Positions 1-5,173 of a stretch of 5,173 bases of DNA are shown one piece after another; position 1 is the stretch's first letter; each line of letters opens with the position of its first letter. The DNA is taken from positions 1 through 5,173 of the forward strand of contig WFUY01000225.1 in NCBI GenBank assembly GCA_015484715.1, written 5' to 3'. Under the pieces are notes generated by a model. It ran no database searches. It saw only the letters and a program-made list of their open reading frames with translations, and was not told where the DNA came from. Position numbers and translations under genes: made by a program. Source of the DNA: Thermoflexales bacterium. Its GTDB lineage: Bacteria; Chloroflexota; Anaerolineae; S140-20.

Positions 1-2
1 AT

Positions 3-980
3 CCGATAGGGAACCGACTGGGGGGTACGGGAGCTCACGCCGTCTACCTCAGCCTCCTCGATTGGCACCAGGTCGCCGACCTGATCCGCGCCCTGGGGAA
101 GCAGGTTGCCCGGTGGCAGGGGGCCGACCCTCTGGTCCCCCAAGGGGGGGACGTCCCCCTGGACGATCTGAGCCGGTTTCTGCGGCAGGATGTGGAGCGG
201 TTGGTTCACCGGACCCCGCTGGTGCTGCTGGTGGACCACGCCTACGAGGCCGACGAGGCTCTCCTGGCCGAACTGGAGCGCCGGCTGCTGGCCCCCCTGG
301 CCACCCTGCCCCGGGTGCTGCTGGTGCTGGCCGGTCGGGGCAAGCCCTACCCCCGGGTCGCGCCGGAGCTGCGCCTCTACGTCGAAGAGCGGACGTTGGC
401 CCCCTTCGACGTGGAGACGACGAAAGCCCAGTTGGAGCGCCAGGTGCCCGATAAGGCCGGTCAGGCCTCTCAGATTCAGCAGCGGTCGCGGGGCTACCCC
501 CTGGCCAACTACCTGCTGGCCGCCGGAGACGATCTGGCCGCCGTCATCGAGGTGATCCTGGACCGCGTCGAACCCGAAGCGCGGACCTACCTGGAGGCCC
601 TCTGCCTCCTCCGCTTCTTCACCGAGGACCAGATCCGGGTGATGCTGGCCGCCTACCACGATGACGACCGGTATCGGCATTGGGAGTACAGGAAAGCCCG
701 CGAAGTCCGAGATCGCCTCCTCACCACGGCGCTGACCCACTGGGACTCGGAGCGTGGGGGGTATGTGGTGGACGAAGCGGTCCGCCTCCTCTTGGAGCAG
801 CACCTCCGGGAGCGGGACCCCCGCTGCTGGCAGCGCCTCCACTGCGCTGCCTATCAGCTCTACCGCTCCTGGGCCGAGACCTACCCCCAGGCCGGGGCCC
901 ACCGGGCCGACTGGGCCGCCGAAGCCGACTACCACGCCCAGGCCCTCCGCCAGGCCGGATATGCGCCCGAGGGCTGTTGA
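3..980 (+). CDS. STAND/AAA-type P-loop ATPase, 5'-truncated by window start
   Basis: The frame is open from the first complete codon to TGA at 978-980 (325 residues visible), so the gene begins outside the window. Numbering from the first visible residue, a hydrophobic strand ending in Asp (LVLLVD, Asp78, with acidic residues at 82 and 84) fits Walker B. RVLLVLAGRG at 104-113 fits the sensor-1 strand. GYPLANYLL at 164-172 resembles the G-x-P motif of STAND ATPases. The helical remainder (about 180-325) looks like a winged-helix or arm region; I see no clear TPR repeats. Walker A is not visible. By comparison with the next gene, where Walker A lies about 105 residues before Walker B, some 60-70 N-terminal residues are missing. 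The order of motifs matches the N-terminal half of the downstream ATPase, so the two are probably distant paralogs. Role inferred: a cytosolic nucleotide-dependent switch or scaffold; its partner is unknown. An internal GTG at 192 is not a credible start because it would cut just before Walker B. Confidence 0.85.
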   Translation, partial: PIGNRLGGTGAHAVYLSLLDWHQVADLIRALGKQVARWQGADPLVPQGGDVPLDDLSRFLRQDVERLVHRTPLVLLVDHAYEADEALLAELERRLLAPLATLPRVLLVLAGRGKPYPRVAPELRLYVEERTLAPFDVETTKAQLERQVPDKAGQASQIQQRSRGYPLANYLLAAGDDLAAVIEVILDRVEPEARTYLEALCLLRFFTEDQIRVMLAAYHDDDRYRHWEYRKAREVRDRLLTTALTHWDSERGGYVVDEAVRLLLEQHLRERDPRCWQRLHCAAYQLYRSWAETYPQAGAHRADWAAEADYHAQALRQAGYAPEGC

Positions 981-1012
981 TCCCTATTCCAATCCGCCAA
1001 CCCGCCAGATAC

Positions 1013-1020
1013 GAGAGGAG
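1013..1020 (+). promoter_or_regulatory. Shine-Dalgarno site for the TPR-ATPase gene
   Basis: The purine-rich GAGAGGAG contains AGGAG at 1016-1020, 7 bases before ATG at 1028. It lies in the 47-base gap after the upstream ATPase stop. It decides the start at 1028, although the reading frame stays open upstream to about 680 inside the preceding gene. The gap shows no hairpin terminator and no convincing promoter, which supports co-transcription with the gene before it. Confidence 0.75.
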
Positions 1021-1027
1021 AGGGAGA

Positions 1028-4000
1028 ATGATAAGGGGAGTGTTGGACTACACCGGTGTTTGGGCAACGCCGAAGCTGATCAACCGGAAACCAATCCTTA
1101 ACGAGATCCGAAAGGCGGTGAGGGACCGAGGGGCCCCTTACGTCTTCTACATCACCGGCCGGGGCGGGATGGGCAAGACCTTCCTGCTGCGGGAGGTGCT
1201 GCGCCGCCTTCGGGAAGGCCCCTGGAGCGAGCCGGAGGTCCTGGCCGCTCAAGATGTGGTGGACCTCTACCACCCCCCCGTCCACGTGGTGGAGGGGCTA
1301 TGTCGGGCCATCCGGGCGGTGCTCCGGCCCGGCCTGGGCTACTTCGCCGACTTTCAGCAGGAACGGGAACGGCTGGCCCGGATCCGGCGAGACCTAGACC
1401 TCCGGGACATCGGTTGGCAGGAGGAGCGGATGCTCCACGCTTTCCGGGAGGACTTCCGCAGCCTGGAGGATGACTACCGGGTGGTGCTGGCCTTCGACAC
1501 CGCCGAGGTCCTCCTCTACGAGCCCGACCCGGTGCAGCAGTCGCTGGCGCTGGCCCCGCAGGGGATCGAGGCCCGGGGGTGGCTGATTGAGCGCTTTCTC
1601 CCTTCTCTTGAGAACACCATCGTCCTGATCGCCGGACGTCCCGGCCCCCCTCGTCTGCGGGAAGACCTGCGGGCCGCCTTGGGGGAACGGCTCATCGAGC
1701 GCACCCTGGGACCGCTAGAGGAGCCCGACAGCTTGGACTACTTCCAGACCGTAGCCCAGGTGGCCCGGGAACAGGGGAGCGAGGTGGTGGCGGCCCGCTT
1801 GGAGGCGATCCCTGAAGAAACCCGGCGGGTGATCCACCTCTACACGGAGGGGCGGCCCATCCTGCTGGCCCTGACCATTGACTACCTGGCCGTCGCCGAC
1901 CGGCTGCTCCCCGAGGTCCAGACCCCCCTGGAGGAGGCCCGGGCGATGAGTTCCGACCAACTCCGGCAGGTTCGGGAGCGACTCGAGAGGGAGATCGTCC
2001 GGGCCATCCAGGAGACGGGTCGGCCGGCCGACGAAGCGGTCCGGGCGCTGGCCTGGACCCAGCGGGGGATGAACGCCCGGCTGCTGGCCCGCCTCCTGGA
2101 GACCGCCGAGGAGGAAGCGGAACGACTGCTGGAGAGCTTGCGCCCCCTCTCCTTCGTCAAGGTCCGCCCCGCCGACAACCGGGTCTTCCTCCAGGACGAG
2201 ATGTACGCCCTGCTGGAGCGCCACGTTTTGAGCCGGCTGCCCGAGGCGCGCGCTCGGTGGGTTTACGACACCATCCTCCGGTTCTACAACGAGGAGATCG
2301 AGGAGGCACGTCAAGAATTGCAGCGGCTTCAGGCGGACCCGGAGGCCCCCCTCGACCTACTGGAGCGAACCCGCGTCCGGCTCCAGAACGCCATCGCCGA
2401 GCGGGTGCACTACGCCCTGCGCCGGGACCCCGAGCAGGGCTTCGAGGCTTACTACCAGGCTGCTGAGGAAGCCTTTATCGCCTCGCACAGGGCCTTGGAC
2501 ATGCAGCTTCGGGTCGAGTTGCTGGAGTTCCTGAGCCAAGCTTCTCAAGAGGCCACGGCGACCATTGCCGACTGGTCGACCTGGGACCTGGGTGTTCGGT
2601 GGATCAAGCGCTCTATCGTCTCCCACCGATACGACGAAGCGGTTCAGATCGCCACCCGTCTCCGTGTTGAAGTCACCGACCTGATGGAGCGGTTAGGACC
2701 TGTAGCAGAAGCCGAGCTCTCCGTCTGGGAGGGGTGGGCCCGCACTTACGCCGGCCAGGGCCTTGACCTGGCTGAGGGGCGATTACGAACGGCCATTGAG
2801 GCCCTGGACCGGTTGCAGCCCCGCACCCCTTTTGAGAGGGACCAACAGCGAGCACTGCTGGCCCGCGCTTACAATAGCTTGGGCTATCTCCTGCGGGTGC
2901 GGGGCCGCTTCCGGGAGGCGGTGGAACAGTACCGTCGCGCCCTTCCCCTGTGGCGGGCCCTCGGACCCGCATTCGAGAGCGAGGCGGCCAACACGCTGAA
3001 CAACCTGGCCTGGGCCCTGGCCGAGACGGGCAAGTTCGGCCAGGCCATCCGGCTCTGTCAGGATGCCTTGGAGATCCGGCGGCGGCTGGGGCCGCGCTAC
3101 CCCGTCGCTCTCAGCCTGAACACCCTGGCGATGATCCAGATCCGCAACGACCGCCCCGACCAGGCCGAAGAGTTGGCTCAGCGAGCTTTGGCCATCTTCT
3201 TTGAACTGGAGAACTGGCGCGGCATCGGCATGTCCTCCCGCGCCCTGGCCGAAGCCCTGCGTCGCAAGGCGTGGCTCCCCTATCAATACACACCGGAGCA
3301 GCAGGAGGAACTGCTCCGCAAGGCCCGACGCCTGGCCGATGAGGCCGTCGCCATCTTCACCCATCGCGTTGAGGAGCGCTCTCGTCTGATCGAGGCCCTG
3401 ATCGAGCTGGGCTGCATCTACCGGGATTGGGTTCGCATCCATCCCCTGGCGTCCGCACTGGAGGCGACGGCACGGGAAGAGATGGCCCTGCGGGCCGAGC
3501 GCACGCTGCAACGGGCCGCCGAAGAGGCGGGGGAGACCTTTCCCCACCTCCGGGTGGATGCCCTGGTGAACCTGGCCTGGCTCTACTTCTACGCCGGTCA
3601 ACCGGAGGGGGCGGAAGAGACCGTTGAAGAGGTCTTCCAGTCCCTTCCGGCAGACTTCTTCATCACCCCGGAGCGCGGCGTGCCCCGCCGTGACCTCTCC
3701 CCGGCCTTCTTCTGGGTCCAGATCGGCAAGGCCCACATGCTGCTGGCCCTGATGGCGATGGACCGCTTTCGCAGCGCCTACGAGCGCCTGCGGGCGGAAG
3801 GGAAGAGCCGCGAGGAGGCTCTGGACGCAACCCGGGACCTCCTGCAAAAAGGCGTGGAGCACTTCACCCTGGCCCTGGCCCACGACGTGCTGTACGCCCC
3901 CGACTTCCGGGACCTGCGCCGGGGGAAGGACCTCTTTTACCAGAGCCTGAAAGGGTTGAACCCGGCCGAGCTCCGCCTGGCCTACGAAACCGCCCGCCAG

Positions 4001-4096
4001 GTCGAGCGGGAGTGCCGGCTCGACGAGAACCCGGCCCGGCAGCTCTTGGAGGAGTACTTCGGCCTGCCCGAAGCCTACGAGGAGACCGTGGGGTGA
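1028..4096 (+). CDS. STAND-type ATPase with C-terminal TPR array
   Basis: This is a complete 1022-residue protein. An N-terminal box (INRKPILNEI, 18-27) of the type that precedes STAND P-loops leads to Walker A GRGGMGKT at 44-51. A Walker B-like strand VVLAFDTAE follows at 152-160 (Asp157, Glu160), then a sensor-like strand NTIVLIAGRP at 196-205 and a G-x-P motif (EGRPILLAL) at about 274-282. Residues about 335-400 look like a winged helix. A charged helical stretch (about 415-465) leads to the TPR region. Three repeats are clear at about 612-645, 654-687 and 694-727, spaced 40-42 residues as in kinesin-light-chain-type TPRs. Another fits at about 843-876, and degenerate helical pairs lie between 730 and 830. 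Family knowledge: such proteins are ATP-driven switches whose TPRs bind a protein or peptide partner. No signal peptide or membrane segment is seen, so it should be cytosolic. Only 43 residues precede Walker A, leaving no room for an N-terminal effector domain. The specific function is not recognised; a regulator or scaffold for the downstream enzymes is inference. Confidence 0.93.
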   Translation: MIRGVLDYTGVWATPKLINRKPILNEIRKAVRDRGAPYVFYITGRGGMGKTFLLREVLRRLREGPWSEPEVLAAQDVVDLYHPPVHVVEGLCRAIRAVLRPGLGYFADFQQERERLARIRRDLDLRDIGWQEERMLHAFREDFRSLEDDYRVVLAFDTAEVLLYEPDPVQQSLALAPQGIEARGWLIERFLPSLENTIVLIAGRPGPPRLREDLRAALGERLIERTLGPLEEPDSLDYFQTVAQVAREQGSEVVAARLEAIPEETRRVIHLYTEGRPILLALTIDYLAVADRLLPEVQTPLEEARAMSSDQLRQVRERLEREIVRAIQETGRPADEAVRALAWTQRGMNARLLARLLETAEEEAERLLESLRPLSFVKVRPADNRVFLQDEMYALLERHVLSRLPEARARWVYDTILRFYNEEIEEARQELQRLQADPEAPLDLLERTRVRLQNAIAERVHYALRRDPEQGFEAYYQAAEEAFIASHRALDMQLRVELLEFLSQASQEATATIADWSTWDLGVRWIKRSIVSHRYDEAVQIATRLRVEVTDLMERLGPVAEAELSVWEGWARTYAGQGLDLAEGRLRTAIEALDRLQPRTPFERDQQRALLARAYNSLGYLLRVRGRFREAVEQYRRALPLWRALGPAFESEAANTLNNLAWALAETGKFGQAIRLCQDALEIRRRLGPRYPVALSLNTLAMIQIRNDRPDQAEELAQRALAIFFELENWRGIGMSSRALAEALRRKAWLPYQYTPEQQEELLRKARRLADEAVAIFTHRVEERSRLIEALIELGCIYRDWVRIHPLASALEATAREEMALRAERTLQRAAEEAGETFPHLRVDALVNLAWLYFYAGQPEGAEETVEEVFQSLPADFFITPERGVPRRDLSPAFFWVQIGKAHMLLALMAMDRFRSAYERLRAEGKSREEALDATRDLLQKGVEHFTLALAHDVLYAPDFRDLRRGKDLFYQSLKGLNPAELRLAYETARQVERECRLDENPARQLLEEYFGLPEAYEETVG
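4079..4084 (+). promoter_or_regulatory. Shine-Dalgarno site for the acetyltransferase
   Basis: GAGGAG lies inside the last codons of the TPR-ATPase gene, 8 bases before GTG at 4093. That GTG overlaps the ATPase stop as GTGA. The combination selects GTG 4093 over the in-frame ATG at 4012, which would add 27 Arg/Pro-rich residues that do not fit the acetyltransferase fold. Confidence 0.7.
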
Positions 4097-4617
4097 GCCT
4101 CCGCATCCGTCCCTTCGCCACCGACGACCACGCGGCCCTGGTCACCCTGATCGGGGCGGTCTGTCAGGAGAGCCCCTGGATGCGCACGCGGCGCTTCGAG
4201 CCGACACCGGCTTGGCTCCACGCCTTGGACTTCCCTCACTGCCCCTGCCACCTCCTCCTGGTGGGCGAGGTGGAAGGCCGGGTGATCGGCTGGTGCCGTC
4301 TCTTCCCCCCTCGCGTCGGACGGTGGTCCCCGGAGGTCGAGCTGGGCATCGGGTTGCTCGCCCCCTACCGGGGTCGGGGGATCGGGAAAAAGATGCTCCA
4401 ACAGGCCCTCCGCTGGGCCCGCGAGCGTGGGGTGCGGCGCATCCGACTCACCACCCATCGGGAGAACCTTCGGGCCCAGCGCCTCTTCGCCCGCTTCGGC
4501 TTCATCGTCCAGGGTGAACGGGATGGGGAACGGTTGGAGATGATCTGGGGCAACAGACAAGAGGAGAAGGCGTGGGATGAACGGTCCTGTGATTCTGTGG
4601 AACTGGTTGGCATCTGA
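4093..4617 (+). CDS. GNAT-family N-acetyltransferase
   Basis: This 174-residue protein has a usual length for a single-domain GNAT, which transfers acetyl from acetyl-CoA to an amine. It opens with the typical first strand (LRIRPFATDDHAAL, 3-16). The core strand RVIGWCRLF is at 63-71. Motif A follows, with VELGIGLLAPYRGRGIGKKM at 82-101; its RGRGIG loop (93-98) is the acetyl-CoA pyrophosphate-binding R/Q-x-x-G-x-G signature. Motif B follows (about 118-141: LTTHREN, then AQRLFARFGF), as in RimI-like enzymes. The last strand (GERLEMIW) ends near residue 152. The final 20 or so residues are a hydrophilic tail, partly encoded where the gene overlaps the next one. The GTG start shares GTGA with the stop of the TPR-ATPase, implying translational coupling. 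The substrate cannot be told from sequence; candidates are a peptide product, a protein N-terminus or a small amine. The family call is firm and the substrate is open. Confidence 0.93.
   Translation: MSLRIRPFATDDHAALVTLIGAVCQESPWMRTRRFEPTPAWLHALDFPHCPCHLLLVGEVEGRVIGWCRLFPPRVGRWSPEVELGIGLLAPYRGRGIGKKMLQQALRWARERGVRRIRLTTHRENLRAQRLFARFGFIVQGERDGERLEMIWGNRQEEKAWDERSCDSVELVGI
4561..4570 (+). promoter_or_regulatory. Shine-Dalgarno site for the radical SAM gene
   Basis: GAGGAGAAGG lies within the 3' end of the acetyltransferase gene. AGGAG ends 10 bases, and AGAAGG 6 bases, before ATG at 4577. It supports a start inside the upstream gene and so a 41-base overlap. The later in-frame ATG at 4766 has its purine run only one base away, which is too close to serve as a ribosome site. 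Confidence 0.65.
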
Positions 4618-5173
4618 GGAAAGGGGGGAACAGGACTGCGCCTGTCCCGACGGGACGGGTGAAGTGGTCGTCCTCCCTTCGCTCCAAGCCGAGGCCATAG
4701 AGGACGATTGCGCCTGTCCTGATGGGAGGGGGACAGTCCTCCTGGCTTCCCCCGCCAGGGAAGGAATGCACTGGCAGCGGGCCTCCGGCCTCTACCGGGC
4801 AGCCCTGCCCGACCGTCACGAAGTGGTCTTCCAACCGCTGGGGCCGGCCGCCGTCGTCGTGCTCAACCGGATGGCTGCCCGTATCCTCGACGCCTTCCAC
4901 CGGGCGGTTGACCACCTGTCCGCGCTGAACCTGCTCCAGCCGACGGAGAGGAGGACCCCATCCCCCGCGCTGCCGGCCTCACCCCCCACCACGTTGACCG
5001 CTTGGCTCCACCTGACCAATGCCTGTAACCTGGCCTGCACCTACTGCTACCTCCGCCTCACCGGCGAGACGATGGACGTGGCGACAGGCCGCGCTGCCTT
5101 GCAGGCTGTCTTCCGCACGGCCCAGCGCCACAGCTTCTCGGCGGTCAAGCTCAAGTACGCCGGTGGCGAGCCG
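4577..5173 (+). CDS. Radical SAM enzyme with Cys-repeat N-terminal extension, 3'-truncated
   Basis: The frame is open from ATG 4577 to the last base (199 residues), so the gene continues beyond the window. The radical SAM core starts near residue 140: TNACNLACTYCY holds Cys150, Cys154 and Cys157 in the CX3CX2C pattern that binds the 4Fe-4S cluster used to cleave S-adenosylmethionine. YAGGEP at 194-199 is the GGEP motif that contacts the SAM methionine. This CNLxCxYCY form is common in SPASM/twitch peptide and protein maturases, but the C-terminal auxiliary-cluster region is outside the window, so subtype is undecided. Before the core are: residues 20-26 and 44-50, two copies of DCACPDG; residues about 65-120, a small domain including VVVLNRMAARILDAF, weakly like the PqqD-type peptide-recognition fold; and a Pro-rich linker at about 122-139. 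It overlaps the acetyltransferase by 41 bases, indicating one operon. A RiPP-type maturase is my preferred reading; other radical SAM chemistry is not excluded. Confidence 0.92.
   Translation, partial: MNGPVILWNWLASEERGEQDCACPDGTGEVVVLPSLQAEAIEDDCACPDGRGTVLLASPAREGMHWQRASGLYRAALPDRHEVVFQPLGPAAVVVLNRMAARILDAFHRAVDHLSALNLLQPTERRTPSPALPASPPTTLTAWLHLTNACNLACTYCYLRLTGETMDVATGRAALQAVFRTAQRHSFSAVKLKYAGGEP
4634..4726 (+). repeat. Two-copy DCACPDG-coding repeat
   Basis: Copies at 4634-4654 and 4706-4726 lie 72 bases (24 codons) apart in the radical SAM frame. Both encode Asp-Cys-Ala-Cys-Pro-Asp-Gly. The 21-base copies differ at three positions, each a synonymous C-to-T third-base change. Similarity continues weakly on both sides (a Glu two residues before, and Gly-x-Val plus aliphatic residues after). 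The rest of the 72-base spacing is not alike, so this is a repeated motif rather than a fresh tandem duplication. It supplies four cysteines as two C-x-C pairs. Confidence 0.85.

Noticed and set aside
62..454. Plus-strand frame of 130 codons in the first gene
   Set aside because: The product is Gly/Pro/Arg/Ala low-complexity, a frame-shifted shadow of the ATPase that carries Walker B.
680..1027. N-terminal extension of the TPR-ATPase from an ATG at 680
   Set aside because: It would overlap the upstream ATPase by 300 bases and gives a Pro/Gly/Arg-rich low-complexity sequence. A good ribosome site and sensible N-terminal motif start at 1028.
981..1027. Possible short precursor peptide gene or promoter in the only intergenic gap
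   Set aside because: The 47 bases are too short for a peptide gene, and I see no convincing -35/-10 pair or hairpin.
2783..3883. Long open frame on the minus strand (366 codons)
   Set aside because: It lies opposite the TPR region with its clear repeats. Long antisense frames are expected in G+C-rich coding DNA, and its product has no recognisable motif.
1028..4096. Stand-alone antiphage STAND (Avs-like) sensor-effector
   Set aside because: ATPase plus C-terminal repeats fits the general plan, but only 43 residues precede Walker A, so no N-terminal effector is present, and the neighbours are modification enzymes. A defence role is not excluded for the whole cassette but is not supported.
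4075..4698. Minus-strand open frame opposite the acetyltransferase
   Set aside because: The plus strand carries unmistakable GNAT motifs; the antisense product is Pro/Gly/Glu-rich without domain signs.
4722..4928. Plus-strand 68-codon frame as a candidate small peptide gene
   Set aside because: It lies within the radical SAM frame, which is continuous from 4577 to the window end. Its composition (Pro/Ser/Gly/Thr/Trp) is typical of a shifted shadow frame.

Overview
This is a G+C-rich, fully coding, single-strand window. It holds four same-direction genes packed like an operon: a 47-base gap, then a GTGA stop/start overlap, then a 41-base overlap. The proteins are rich in Arg, Glu, Leu and Ala, with few Lys residues and strong G/C preference at third codon positions. 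With the chaining of TPR-STAND ATPases, this suggests a G+C-rich, possibly thermophilic bacterium, and a Chloroflexota-like lineage is my best guess. The taxonomic guess is inference only.

Layout: (1) positions 3-980, the C-terminal part of a P-loop ATPase of the STAND/AAA kind, cut by the window start, with Walker B, a sensor-1-like strand and a G-x-P motif but no Walker A inside the window. (2) positions 1028-4096, a complete 1022-residue STAND-type ATPase with an intact Walker A near its N-terminus, a probable winged-helix segment and a long C-terminal array of TPR repeats. (3) positions 4093-4617, a 174-residue GNAT-fold N-acetyltransferase, apparently translationally coupled to gene 2. 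(4) positions 4577 to the window end, the first 199 residues of a radical SAM enzyme with a CX3CX2C cluster motif and a GGEP motif at the very edge. This last gene runs off the window.

How they may work together: a radical SAM enzyme of the peptide-maturase type, beside an acetyltransferase and TPR-STAND ATPases, looks like an uncharacterised peptide-modification (RiPP-like) or signalling cassette. It is loosely reminiscent of the FxSxx-COOH systems, where a radical SAM enzyme (FxsB) travels with a TPR/NB-ARC-like protein. The most unusual detail is a twice-repeated Cys-containing heptapeptide (DCACPDG) in the N-terminal extension of the radical SAM protein, ahead of a stretch that weakly resembles a PqqD-like peptide-recognition element. 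The two copies differ only at synonymous third positions. No separate precursor peptide, RNA gene, mobile element, CRISPR array or terminator was seen.
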